Shown here one piece after another: positions 25,173-33,776 of a stretch of 64,000 nucleotides of DNA. A model generated the notes under the pieces. That model was not told the DNA's origin. It did no database searches and saw only the letters and a list, made by a program, of their open reading frames with translations. Origin of the DNA: Pacificispira sp002696645 (GTDB taxonomy: Bacteria > Pseudomonadota > Alphaproteobacteria > UBA8366 > Aestuariispiraceae); NCBI RefSeq assembly GCF_048892425.1, contig NZ_JBLZHU010000007.1:186001-250000 (forward strand), read 5' to 3'. The stretch's first letter is position 1; every line of letters starts with the position of its first letter. The translations under genes and the position numbers were made by a program.

Positions 25173-26267
25173 ATGCGCTGTATCGCGACGGTGCTTATTA
25201 CATTGGCGATGCTATCTGGATGTGACGATCCTGTCGCTTACGCCCCAAAGGAACCATTGCGCGTTGGTGTCGTAAAAGCGGAAAAACTACCGATCATTGG
25301 CACCGCCACCCTGACCGGGGAAATCAAAGCACGAATCCAAAGCGACCTTTCCTTTCGGATAAGTGGACGTGTCGCATCAATTTCCGCCGATGTGGGAGAT
25401 CATGTGGAAGCTGGCGGCGTCCTTGCGACCTTGGATACGACGCAACTGGAATCAAATTTGAAGGTTGCAAAGGCCAGCCTGCACTCTGCCCAAGCGACAT
25501 TGAACCAATCAACGATCGAATTGGACCGCAAAAAATCGCTACTGGATCGGGGCTTCACAACGCGTGAATTGTATGACGACGCCAAACAGGAATATCTGGC
25601 GGCGAAAGCGGATATGTCAAATGCCAGAGCCGATCTGTCTTCAGTCCAGAATGACATCGACAATGCTGTTTTGCGGGCACCCCGAGCGGGCGTCGTGACC
25701 GCACGAAATGCGGAAGTCGGTCAAGTCATGGCTGCAGCTATGCCGGTCATTACCTTCGCAAATGATGGCGACCGCGACGCTGTTTTCGATGTGCCAGAAG
25801 CGCTGATAGCAGCAGGCCCCCCAAACGGCACCATCACAATCCACCTTTTGTCACAGCCAAATATAAGCGCCATTGGCGTACCACGCGAGCTATCGCAGGT
25901 CGTTGATCCCGCAACAGGATCCATTCAGGTAAAGATCGGCATTGAAAACACCCCACCAGAAATGACTTTGGGCGCAGCCGTAGCTGGTCTGGGACAATTC
26001 AACCAACACGCCCTGATCCGGGTTCGGTGGACAGCCTTTTTTACAAAAAGGGGCGAACCAGCAGTCTGGACCATCAATCCCGACACGAATGTCGCATCCC
26101 TAACGCCAATTGTTATCGATAGCTATCAGACCAAGGATATCCTCATAAAGGAAGGCATCAACCCCGGTGACCTGGTTGTTGTGGCGGGTGCCCAGCTTTT
26201 GCGACCCGGCCAAGTCGTGGCGCCTATCCTCATGAATCAATCAACGGGGGGAGCAACACAGAAATGA
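25173..26267 (+). CDS. RND efflux periplasmic adaptor subunit 1 (lipoprotein)
   Basis: A membrane-fusion protein linking an inner-membrane RND pump to an outer-membrane channel. From the ATG at 25173 (behind GAGGGCGGGG) it begins with a lipoprotein signal, MRCIATVLITLAMLSGC, acylated Cys at 17. Then come a barrel-sandwich/lipoyl half (SGRVASISADVGDHVEAGGV), an alpha-hairpin (about 85-155), the second lipoyl half (APRAGVVTARNAEVGQV) and beta-barrel/MP domains. 364 residues. Its stop overlaps the next start (ATGA). Upstream in-frame sequence has no signal and was excluded. Confidence 0.9.
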   Translation: MRCIATVLITLAMLSGCDDPVAYAPKEPLRVGVVKAEKLPIIGTATLTGEIKARIQSDLSFRISGRVASISADVGDHVEAGGVLATLDTTQLESNLKVAKASLHSAQATLNQSTIELDRKKSLLDRGFTTRELYDDAKQEYLAAKADMSNARADLSSVQNDIDNAVLRAPRAGVVTARNAEVGQVMAAAMPVITFANDGDRDAVFDVPEALIAAGPPNGTITIHLLSQPNISAIGVPRELSQVVDPATGSIQVKIGIENTPPEMTLGAAVAGLGQFNQHALIRVRWTAFFTKRGEPAVWTINPDTNVASLTPIVIDSYQTKDILIKEGINPGDLVVVAGAQLLRPGQVVAPILMNQSTGGATQK

Positions 26268-27352
26268 GACGGAATCTCATTCTCTTTCTGATACTGACAG
26301 GTCTTCTTGCACTCACGGCGTGTGATGACACCACAGATCAATCGGAAGAAAAGCCGATTATACGTCCGGTCCTGACATTAGAAGTGCGCCCCGAAATCAT
26401 GCGATCCACCACGTTCGCAGGCACAATTGATGCGCGCTACAAGTCCGTTCGAGCATTTCAGCTTCTGGGGCGCATCACTCAGTTCAACGTCACTATTGGT
26501 GACATCGTCACGATTGGCGAAATGCTGGCGCAATTGGACCCAACAACTTTTGATCTTGCGATTCGGTCAAGCGAAGCAGAGCTGGACAAGGCGCAATCCG
26601 CGTTACGCAACGCACAGAACAGCGAAGCGCGTACCCAGGGGCTTGTTTCTAAAGGTGTGTCGTCCCAGGCGGTGCTGGATTCTGCAATTGTCGAAAGAAA
26701 AGTCGCCCAAGCCGCTGTAGACCAGGCAAAGGCCCGCCTCGCGTCAGCCCATGAAGATCGCAGCTACGCCAATCTGGTTTCGGATATCAACGGCGTCGTC
26801 ACAAAAAAGACCGCAGAGTTAGGACAAACCGTCAACGCCGGAGAGACGGTGATTGAAATTGCCCAAACAGACCCGCTTGAAGCGATAATTGATGTACCGG
26901 AAGAGACGGCCAGGGCCCTGAAGCCAGGCATGCCCTTCACGGTTACGCTGGATGCTGACAACACCGTTAGCGCCCAGGCCCACACGCGCGAAATCGCACC
27001 GGAAGCGGATGCCAAGACCCGGACAAGACGCGTCCGGATGACCCTGAATGACGCTAACTACGCCTTCCGAATCGGCGCCACAATTTTTGCCACGCCGCAC
27101 ACAGAGGTCAAAGATGGCGCGTTGCGAATCCCTGCCACGGCGATCCTACGGCGCGGAGAAAAGACCTTTGTCTGGATCGTGAATGAAACCACACAAACCG
27201 TGACATCCATGATCGTATCACTTGCCCCATCGAATGATCCTGACTCCGTCGTCGTAACCGCAGGGTTATCGATTGGAGATCGTGTTGTCATTGCCGGTGT
27301 TCATAGCCTCTCGGAAAACCAGACCATTCGTCTGGAAGAAAGCGTAGAGTAA
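26264..27352 (+). CDS. RND efflux periplasmic adaptor subunit 2 (lipoprotein)
   Basis: A second, diverged adaptor of 362 residues with its own lipobox (FLILTGLLALTAC, Cys about 20). The same HlyD-like order follows: lipoyl half, coiled hairpin with Ala/Gln-rich heptads (about 100-160), second lipoyl half (NGVVTKKTAELGQTVNAGET), beta-barrel and membrane-proximal domain. It overlaps adaptor 1 by ATGA and the pump gene by one base, so the three are translationally coupled. Two adaptors per pump suggest a mixed adaptor ring, as known for some RND triads. Confidence 0.9.
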   Translation: MRRNLILFLILTGLLALTACDDTTDQSEEKPIIRPVLTLEVRPEIMRSTTFAGTIDARYKSVRAFQLLGRITQFNVTIGDIVTIGEMLAQLDPTTFDLAIRSSEAELDKAQSALRNAQNSEARTQGLVSKGVSSQAVLDSAIVERKVAQAAVDQAKARLASAHEDRSYANLVSDINGVVTKKTAELGQTVNAGETVIEIAQTDPLEAIIDVPEETARALKPGMPFTVTLDADNTVSAQAHTREIAPEADAKTRTRRVRMTLNDANYAFRIGATIFATPHTEVKDGALRIPATAILRRGEKTFVWIVNETTQTVTSMIVSLAPSNDPDSVVVTAGLSIGDRVVIAGVHSLSENQTIRLEESVE

Positions 27353-30300
27353 TGACGTCAAAGTTCAATCTTTCGGAATGGGCACTGCGCCACCGTTCCA
27401 TGATCTGGTACTTCATGATTGTGGGTATGGTCGCTGGCGCATTGTCTTTCTACAATCTGGGGCGCGCTGAGGATCCAGATTTCACGATCAAGACAATGCT
27501 GATATCGGCGAGTTGGCCGGGGGCCACCACTGAGGAAACCATCAATGAGGTTACCGATCGGATAGAAAAGAAGCTCGAAGATATAGAGGATTTCGATTAC
27601 ACGAAAAGCATCACGACGCCAGGACATACCACTGTCTATTTGAATCTGAAGGCCACGACGGATCCAAAAACTTTGACGGCCAAATGGAAGCGCGTTCGCA
27701 ACCTGATCTCCGACATAAAAAGTGACCTTCCTGCCGGTGTTGTAGGGCCCACATTCAATGACGATTTTGGCGATGTCTTTGGCATGATCTACGCCTTCAC
27801 ATCTGATGGGTTGAGCAAAAGAAAGTTGCGCGATTATGTCGAATATGCGCGCACCCGATTACTGGCCGTTCCGGGCGCCGGAAAAATCAATATTGTCAGC
27901 GCGCAGGATGAGGTGATCTATCTGGAATTCTCAACCCGCAGGCTCGCCGCCCTTGGCCTGACGGAACAACAGGTCGTGGAACGTCTTCAGGCCCAGAATG
28001 AAATAACTCCCTCCGGCACGATTGAAGGGGATGGGGAGCGGGTCAGCATTCGCGTCAGCGGTTCATTCACCTCTGAAGACAGTCTTCGCGCGATCAATCT
28101 GAACATCAACAACCGCTTCTTCCGCCTGGATGATGTCGCGACAATCACCCGCGGATATGTGGATCCACCGACAACCCTGTTCCGTTTCAATGGACAGCCT
28201 GCAATCGGTCTGTCCGTTGGTATGGCAAAAGGGGGCAATATCACAGAATTTGGCACCGCCCTGGAAGCAGAGATGGACAAGGTGGTCGCCGAACTGCCCA
28301 TTGGTGTTGGTGTTCATATGGTGTCCAATCAGGCCGATCTGGTTGTCGATGCCGTAGGGGGCTTTATCAAAGCCCTGATCGAAGCCGTCGTCATTGTACT
28401 GATTGTCAGTTTTATCAGCCTGGGTGTGCGTCCCGGCCTTGTCGTTGCCATCACAATACCGCTTGTCTTAGCCCTAACCTTTGTTGTGATGGACGTCTAT
28501 GGCGTCGGATTACAGAGAATCTCACTCGGGGCCCTGATCATTGCTCTGGGTTTGCTGGTTGATGATGCGATGATCGCCATAGAGATGATGGTTTCCAGAC
28601 TCGAACTCGGCGACTCTCTGCATAAAGCGGCCACGTATGTTTATACCTCGACAGCCTGGCCGATGCTGTCTGGGACGCTTGTCACGATCGCCAGCTTTAT
28701 GCCCGTGGCCTTCAACTCCAGCAGCGCCGGCGAGTTTACCTTCACTCTGTTCGTTGTAATCGCCGCCGCCCTGATCATTTCTTGGGTTGTGGCGGTTCTT
28801 TTTGCCCCCTTGCTTGGTGTGGCATTGCTGCCCAAGACAATAAAATCCCATCATGAAGGGCCCGGCCGCTTTGGACGGATGTTCGGCACCATCCTGCTTT
28901 TCTGCATGCAATGGAAATGGGTCACAATCATTGTCACCCTGATTCTGTTTGTATCCGCCGTTGGCGGCATGCGATTTGTGGAACAGCAATTCTTTCCGGC
29001 GTCAGATCGCGATGAATTGCTGGTTGATTGGACCGTTCGACAGAATGCGTCAATTTACGAAACGCTGGAGCAGATCAAGCGATTTGAGGAGACGGCCCTG
29101 AAAGGGGACGATGACATCGATCATTGGTCTACCTATATCGGGCGTGGCACCGAACGCTTCCTCTTATCGGTTGATGTGCAACCCGCCTCCGCGAATTTCG
29201 GTCAGATCATAATTGTCGCCAAGGACATTGAGGCCCGAAATCGCCTTCGCACGAAATTAACAGCCATCGTCACGAAAGATTTTGTTGGCACCGATGCCTA
29301 TGTTCACTTACTGGAAATTGGACCACCGATCGGGCGCCCCGTATTGTACCGGATCAGTGGTCCTGATATCCAGGCCGTAAGACGACTGGCGCAGAAAGTC
29401 GCTGGTATCATTGGATCGGACCCTGAAACCGGCGAACCCGTCTACGACTGGAACGAGCCAAGCCGAGTTCTGAGGGTTAATGTGCGCCAAGATAAGGCGG
29501 CAAAGCTAGGGGTAACATCGGAATCAATTGCAGTTGCTCTGAACAGTGTTGTTGGCGGTGCCGTCGCAACACAGGTGCGAGACGACATCTACCTGATTAA
29601 TGTCGTATGGCGCGCCGATGATGCGGATCGCGCCTCTATCGAAACGCTCCAGAATCTTCAATTATCCAACAGCAACGGTGCACCAATTCCTTTGTCGGCG
29701 GTGGCAGACATCAGTTACGAATCCGAAGCGCCCACCATCTGGCGGCGTAACCGCCTGCCAACAATAACCGTGAAAGCAAGCATCATTGGCTCAACACAAC
29801 CAGCCACCATTGTTTCCCGCTTAGCCCCAGAGATTACAAAGTTGAACGACTCCCTGCCCTCTGGATTCCATATAGAAACCGGAGGAGCCGTTGAGGAAAG
29901 TGCGAAAGGCCAGGGCCCGATTATCGCGGTTGTCCCAATGATGCTGATGGCCATCGCAACGATTATCATGATCCAGATGCAGAGCTTCCAACGGGCATTT
30001 CTGGTCGTACTTGTCGCGCCGTTGGGTCTTATCGGAGTTGTCACTGCTTTGGTTTCAAGCGGTGCTCCGCTTGGTTTCGTTGCGATTCTGGGGATTCTGG
30101 CCTTGATTGGCATCCTGATACGAAATTCCCTGATCCTTGTGGTGCAAATTGAAGATTTGCGGAAGTCTGGAATGGATCCCTGGAACGCCGTGATCGAGGC
30201 CACAGAACATCGTATGCGACCCATCATGCTGACAGCCGCCGCCGCCAGCCTGGCTCTTATTCCAATCGCGCGGGAAATTTTCTGGGGGCCTATGGCCTAT

Positions 30301-30411
30301 GCCATGATGGGGGGGATCATTGTCGGGACGGTTCTGACGCTGCTCTTCCTGCCAGCACTCTACATCGCCTGGTTCAAGATAAAGCCGCCTGCAACGAATA
30401 ACACAGCATAA
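27352..30411 (+). CDS. RND-family multidrug efflux transporter, inner-membrane pump
   Basis: A 1019-residue AcrB-like proton antiporter with twelve transmembrane helices and two large periplasmic loops. The TM4 proton-relay pair is in ALGLLVDDAMIAIEMM (about residue 400). EEETINEVTDRIEKKLEDIE-like pore-domain sequence follows the first helix, and the GxxxRPVLYRISGPD region lies in the second loop. Length and layout match the HAE/efflux group of two-adaptor systems rather than the classical AcrB group. No outer-membrane channel gene follows, so it must borrow a TolC homologue. Substrate unknown. Confidence 0.93.
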   Translation: MTSKFNLSEWALRHRSMIWYFMIVGMVAGALSFYNLGRAEDPDFTIKTMLISASWPGATTEETINEVTDRIEKKLEDIEDFDYTKSITTPGHTTVYLNLKATTDPKTLTAKWKRVRNLISDIKSDLPAGVVGPTFNDDFGDVFGMIYAFTSDGLSKRKLRDYVEYARTRLLAVPGAGKINIVSAQDEVIYLEFSTRRLAALGLTEQQVVERLQAQNEITPSGTIEGDGERVSIRVSGSFTSEDSLRAINLNINNRFFRLDDVATITRGYVDPPTTLFRFNGQPAIGLSVGMAKGGNITEFGTALEAEMDKVVAELPIGVGVHMVSNQADLVVDAVGGFIKALIEAVVIVLIVSFISLGVRPGLVVAITIPLVLALTFVVMDVYGVGLQRISLGALIIALGLLVDDAMIAIEMMVSRLELGDSLHKAATYVYTSTAWPMLSGTLVTIASFMPVAFNSSSAGEFTFTLFVVIAAALIISWVVAVLFAPLLGVALLPKTIKSHHEGPGRFGRMFGTILLFCMQWKWVTIIVTLILFVSAVGGMRFVEQQFFPASDRDELLVDWTVRQNASIYETLEQIKRFEETALKGDDDIDHWSTYIGRGTERFLLSVDVQPASANFGQIIIVAKDIEARNRLRTKLTAIVTKDFVGTDAYVHLLEIGPPIGRPVLYRISGPDIQAVRRLAQKVAGIIGSDPETGEPVYDWNEPSRVLRVNVRQDKAAKLGVTSESIAVALNSVVGGAVATQVRDDIYLINVVWRADDADRASIETLQNLQLSNSNGAPIPLSAVADISYESEAPTIWRRNRLPTITVKASIIGSTQPATIVSRLAPEITKLNDSLPSGFHIETGGAVEESAKGQGPIIAVVPMMLMAIATIIMIQMQSFQRAFLVVLVAPLGLIGVVTALVSSGAPLGFVAILGILALIGILIRNSLILVVQIEDLRKSGMDPWNAVIEATEHRMRPIMLTAAAASLALIPIAREIFWGPMAYAMMGGIIVGTVLTLLFLPALYIAWFKIKPPATNNTA

Positions 30412-30445
30412 CAGTCCAGGCGCATGGACATAGTCTCGATTGAGA

Positions 30446-30557
30446 TCAGAAAAACGGGGGGTTCTGTTGCTAGGCCCCCCAGGCCCCACCTAGCAGAGGA
30501 TAAGTCCATTAGGAATTACGACTTTGTTACCGAGACTGCTTACGCAGCGACAGCAAC
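30446..30557 (-). pseudogene. Truncated duplicate of the ssrA (tmRNA) 3' part
   Basis: This 112-base segment matches 32527-32638, the 3' portion of the tmRNA coding piece, in the same orientation with two substitutions and two homopolymer-length differences. It still holds the last tag codons (Val-Ala-Val-Ala-Ala-stop) and the 3' terminal hairpins but lacks the 5' part and the acceptor piece, so it cannot be functional. It fuses at CAGCAAC directly to the second copy of the metalloprotease-gene tail. A remnant of a duplication or an attachment-site-like scar. Confidence 0.88.
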
Positions 30558-30599
30558 TGGGTGGGCTGCAGCGCCCATCACAGATCAGTGGCTGATACC
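30551..30599 (+). pseudogene. Direct repeat m': orphan copy of the metalloprotease gene tail
   Basis: These bases encode the same C-terminus as the gene ending at 24418 (Gln-Leu-Gly-x-Leu-Gln-Arg-Pro-Ser-Gln-Ile-Ser-Gly-stop) and match 44 of 49 positions of 24374-24422. Nothing of the rest of the gene is present. The copy is joined to the ssrA fragment at a shared CAGCAA. From 30600 to 30634 no further similarity or gene is seen. Confidence 0.85.
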
Positions 30600-30634
30600 C
30601 GCCTGTGGTTACGAAAAACCGTCGCCTTGAAATG

Positions 30635-31822
30635 CTATAGCGTGGACATATCTAACATCGCAGCGGGAATTGTCATTGTTGCAATTGTCCCTTTCCCCGG
30701 TGCGCTGTCGATAGAGATTCGCGCGCCAATCGCCTCAGCAGATCGACTTGTAAGATATAATCCCATTCCAAAACCGGTCTTGTTGGTCGCATAGGCGTCT
30801 CGTGAATTAGACCGCAAAAGAGCTTCAAGCTTTTCAGGATCAATTCCGGGCCCATCATCAATCACACTGACATTCAGGTCAGAGCCCATTTGCCAATCCA
30901 CATCGACCTTAATATGCCCGCCTTCTTCGATATGCTTCGTGGCATTGCCAATCAGGTTCATTAGAATTTGCTTAACCAATGTCTTTTCCGCCCGAATTCG
31001 GGGGGCGCGAATGTTCGTGGGCACCAACAAATCGATACCGCGCCGCTGGGCAATTGGGGATGCGACGCGATGACAGCTATCCAGACAGTCTGACAAATCC
31101 GCCAGAAGGTCCTTCGTCCGGTCCAGAATATCCGTGTCTTCGGTCATCGACAGAGCAGAATTCACCTGTTCCAGCAGAATTTCGCCACTGAGCTTAATGT
31201 CATTAACATAGTCATTGTAGCGTGGATTCATCTTTCCAAAAGGTTCAGACAGGATGAATTCAGACATCCCGAGCACCGCATTCAACGGGGTCCTGAGATC
31301 ATGGCTCAATTGCGCCATAATAAGATCACGCATATTGTTTACGGCATTCAACTGACCCAATAGGCTGCGCAGTTCATCCTCAATCCGTGCCCGTCTGGCG
31401 CATTCGTTGTTCAGGGTATCGACAAGCGTCGTCAATTCAATGAAACGGTCAATGCTGGGATTGCCCTGGAAAAACCTTAAGATAACGGCCGCGCGATCCC
31501 CATACTGCGTTCGCCAGCCTTCAACACGCAATGACGTCGAAACGCCATTTTGCCCGCTTTGTTGGAAAATTTTTGGCAAAGGCTCCCTGGTTCCCAGCCA
31601 ATCCCTTAAAGCCTGCTGAAAAAATTCCGTCGAGTTGGAGAAGATATCTGTCAGCTTTTTCTCTGATTTCGGACGTATCACATGGCCAAAAGCAGAGGCG
31701 AAGCGATCATTCCCTCTTAAAACAAACCCGTCGGCTGCAATTAAAAGGATTGGCTCTGGAATAGAGCCCCAAATAGCAAGGGCTGCATCCTCATCGCTAT
31801 CCTCTGGGTGAGGGGCCGCCAT
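30635..31822 (-). CDS. PAS-type sensor histidine kinase
   Basis: A 395-residue soluble kinase with no membrane segments. A PAS-like domain (about 20-120, EPILLIAADGFVLRGNDRFA) and a coiled linker precede the DHp domain with phospho-His in LSHDLRTPLNAVLGMSEFIL (about 175). The catalytic domain has N box NLIGNATKHIEEGG, G1 VIDDGPGIDPEKL and G2 TGFGMGLYLTSRSAE. It starts one base into the stop of the upstream gene, so the two proteins likely work together. No response regulator is adjacent. It lies between two direct repeats. Confidence 0.92.
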   Translation of the reverse strand: MAAPHPEDSDEDAALAIWGSIPEPILLIAADGFVLRGNDRFASAFGHVIRPKSEKKLTDIFSNSTEFFQQALRDWLGTREPLPKIFQQSGQNGVSTSLRVEGWRTQYGDRAAVILRFFQGNPSIDRFIELTTLVDTLNNECARRARIEDELRSLLGQLNAVNNMRDLIMAQLSHDLRTPLNAVLGMSEFILSEPFGKMNPRYNDYVNDIKLSGEILLEQVNSALSMTEDTDILDRTKDLLADLSDCLDSCHRVASPIAQRRGIDLLVPTNIRAPRIRAEKTLVKQILMNLIGNATKHIEEGGHIKVDVDWQMGSDLNVSVIDDGPGIDPEKLEALLRSNSRDAYATNKTGFGMGLYLTSRSAEAIGARISIDSAPGKGTIATMTIPAAMLDMSTL

Positions 31823-32364
31823 TAGGGATCCTCATCAATGCGAAAATATTCTCGCCCGCTTGCTTTTTCCTTGTCCGACTCCTGCGGGTTCAGCCCAATA
31901 CGAACCAGACATCGATCATTTCCAAGCGCAAATGATTCTTCGACTTCGACACGGGCATATCCCAGATTTTCTGCTGTGATGCGACCGAAAACATTTGATG
32001 TCATCATACACAGGGCGGGTCTACCGCGCACATTTTCCCCAAATGGGCATTTCCGATTGCCCAGCACAATTTCCGTTTCGTCTTGTGATATCACATAGAA
32101 ATCACCGTCAATGCGCTGCTTAAGATCAACCATAGCTTCAACCGCCTGGTTTGCAGTCAGTCGGCTCTGGCCAAATGATTTCCGATACAGTGTATTTAAA
32201 GTATCCCCCATACGCGCGCCGACAATGGACACGAACCCGCGGGCTTCTTGCATTCCAATGGAATCCTGCAAAACCCCCGCCAAATCACGCAACATACTTT
32301 GCATAAAGCTGTCACGATCCAACGGCACATCGATTTCAGAGCGGTTTTTGCGTTTCTGGGACAT
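31822..32364 (-). CDS. Methanogen-output-domain-1-like (MetOD1) sensory protein
   Basis: A 180-residue protein. The N-terminal 70 residues are helical (DRDSFMQSMLRDLAGVLQDS). The C-terminal half carries conserved cysteines in NRKCPFGENVRGRPALCMMT followed by SNVFGRITAENLGYARVEVE, which I recognise as the MetOD1 type of ligand-binding/output domain; the assignment is from memory of the family pattern. The Cys pair and coupling to a soluble PAS kinase (TAATG overlap) suggest a cofactor- or redox-sensing partner. I prefer the second of two adjacent ATGs (32364) because AGAGG is better spaced from it. Confidence 0.7.
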   Translation of the reverse strand: MSQKRKNRSEIDVPLDRDSFMQSMLRDLAGVLQDSIGMQEARGFVSIVGARMGDTLNTLYRKSFGQSRLTANQAVEAMVDLKQRIDGDFYVISQDETEIVLGNRKCPFGENVRGRPALCMMTSNVFGRITAENLGYARVEVEESFALGNDRCLVRIGLNPQESDKEKASGREYFRIDEDP

Positions 32365-32532
32365 CATATCCTCTAGAATCAGGCTTAAAATAAGCCTATG
32401 CTATTAATTGTTTCATATTTACCACCCGCTATCAATGCCATAGGCAGGTGACTATCAGATTAATCGAACCGACCTTCCCTCCTTAAATCGGAGGAATATC
32501 AAAAATATTGCACAATCGGCAGCTTTTCAGAA

Positions 32533-32870
32533 AACGGGGGGTTCTGTTGCTAGGCCCCCCCAGGCCCCACCTAGCAGAGGATGAGTCCACTAGGAATTAC
32601 GACTTTGTTACCGAGACTGCTTACGCAGCGACAGCAACCATCTCGTCGTTATCGTTCGCATTTAGCGATTTGGCCCGATACGGCGGTACCATGCCGGACG
32701 CAGACATCTGCCTTTACCACGCGTGTCGATCCTATTTCGCCCCCATAGTCCCTCCCTGTCTTTCAAGGGAGGTGCCGAGGGACCATCTTTACGCTGGCTC
32801 CATCGGCGAAATTGGTGGAGGCGCCGGGTACTGCCCCCGGGTCCACTACGCTTATTCCGCAGCGCCCTCT
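32533..32870 (-). ncRNA. ssrA: Two-piece (circularly permuted) transfer-messenger RNA
   Basis: Read on the minus strand, the acceptor piece comes first: a T-arm (CCGGGGGCAGTACCCGG) and acceptor strand CGCCTCC-A-CCA ending at 32813. A 68-base intervening segment follows, with a hairpin (CCTCCCT/AGGGAGG). The coding piece then starts at 32744 with GGGGGCGAAATAGGATCGAC. Its first seven bases GGGGGCG pair with CGCCTCC of the acceptor piece (one G-U), forming the tRNA-like stem. The tag frame lies at 32659-32621, and G/C-rich 3' hairpins end near 32533. The permuted form is typical of alphaproteobacteria. The acceptor 5' end (about 32870) is approximate. Confidence 0.95.
32621..32659 (-). other. 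tmRNA proteolysis-tag reading frame
   Basis: Starting from the resume codon GCG at 32659, the frame reads Ala-Asn-Asp-Asn-Asp-Glu-Met-Val-Ala-Val-Ala-Ala followed by TAA. The AxDN-like start and the terminal Val-Ala-Ala are the features recognised by the tag-specific proteases and adaptors in other alphaproteobacteria. With the charged alanine it gives an (A)ANDNDEMVAVAA tag. Confidence 0.93.
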
Positions 32871-32971
32871 AGCGCCATAGTCGATTGCTCGACGAAATAT
32901 ATATAGGGAGTTCCCCGAATGAATGAAAGGGGTTTTCAGATTGCCTCAGAATCCTCTTTAATAGTGTCGCC

Positions 32972-33766
32972 ATGAAGCAATACCTAGATCTACTGCAGGA
33001 TGTCCGGAACAACGGCATCGAAAAGACCGACCGAACCGGGACAGGAACGCTGTCTGTTTTCGGGCGACAGATGCGTTTTGACTTGTCAGAGGGCTTCCCC
33101 CTGTTGACCACAAAAAAGCTGCATCTGCGCTCTATTATCCATGAATTGCTGTGGTTCCTGAAAGGCGACACGAACATCGCCTATCTGAAAGAACATGGTG
33201 TTTCGATCTGGGATGAATGGGCCGATGAAAATGGCGATCTGGGCCCGGTCTATGGCAAGCAATGGCGGTCCTGGGCGGCACCGGACGGACGCATCATCGA
33301 CCAGATGAGCACCCTTTTGGAGAGCATCAAGACCAATCCAGACAGCCGCCGGCATATGCTCAGCGCCTGGAATCCGGCGGATATCGACTCCATGGCGCTG
33401 CCCCCCTGTCACTGCCTGTTTCAATTCTATGTCGCCGAAGGACGCCTGAGTTGCCAACTCTATCAGCGCAGCGCCGACATTTTTCTGGGTGTGCCATTCA
33501 ACATCGCCTCCTACGCTTTGTTGACGATGATGGTGGCGCAAGCCTGTCGATTGGAACCTGGCGATTTCGTCCACACGCTGGGCGATGCGCATCTATATTT
33601 GAACCATCTGGAACAAGCCGACCTGCAGCTTACGCGCAGTCCCAGCCCGTTGCCGAAAATGACCTTGAACCCGCGCGTTCACGATCTTTTTGGTTTCCAG
33701 TACGACGATTTTACGCTTACTGAATATAATCCGCACCCCACCATAAAAGCCCCGATCGCGGTTTAG
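32972..33766 (+). CDS. thyA: Thymidylate synthase (ThyA)
   Basis: It converts dUMP to dTMP using methylene-tetrahydrofolate and yields dihydrofolate, which the nearby folA product recycles. At 264 residues it equals the E. coli-type length. DRTGTGTLSVFG at the N-terminus, the nucleophile Cys in ALPPCHCLFQFYV (about 146), the phosphate-binding QRSADIFLGVPFNIASYAL and HLYLNHLEQ are all intact. The ssrA gene is divergent just upstream. Ten bases separate it from the TfoX-like gene. Confidence 0.97.
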   Translation: MKQYLDLLQDVRNNGIEKTDRTGTGTLSVFGRQMRFDLSEGFPLLTTKKLHLRSIIHELLWFLKGDTNIAYLKEHGVSIWDEWADENGDLGPVYGKQWRSWAAPDGRIIDQMSTLLESIKTNPDSRRHMLSAWNPADIDSMALPPCHCLFQFYVAEGRLSCQLYQRSADIFLGVPFNIASYALLTMMVAQACRLEPGDFVHTLGDAHLYLNHLEQADLQLTRSPSPLPKMTLNPRVHDLFGFQYDDFTLTEYNPHPTIKAPIAV

Positions 33767-33776
33767 GCGGCAGGGC

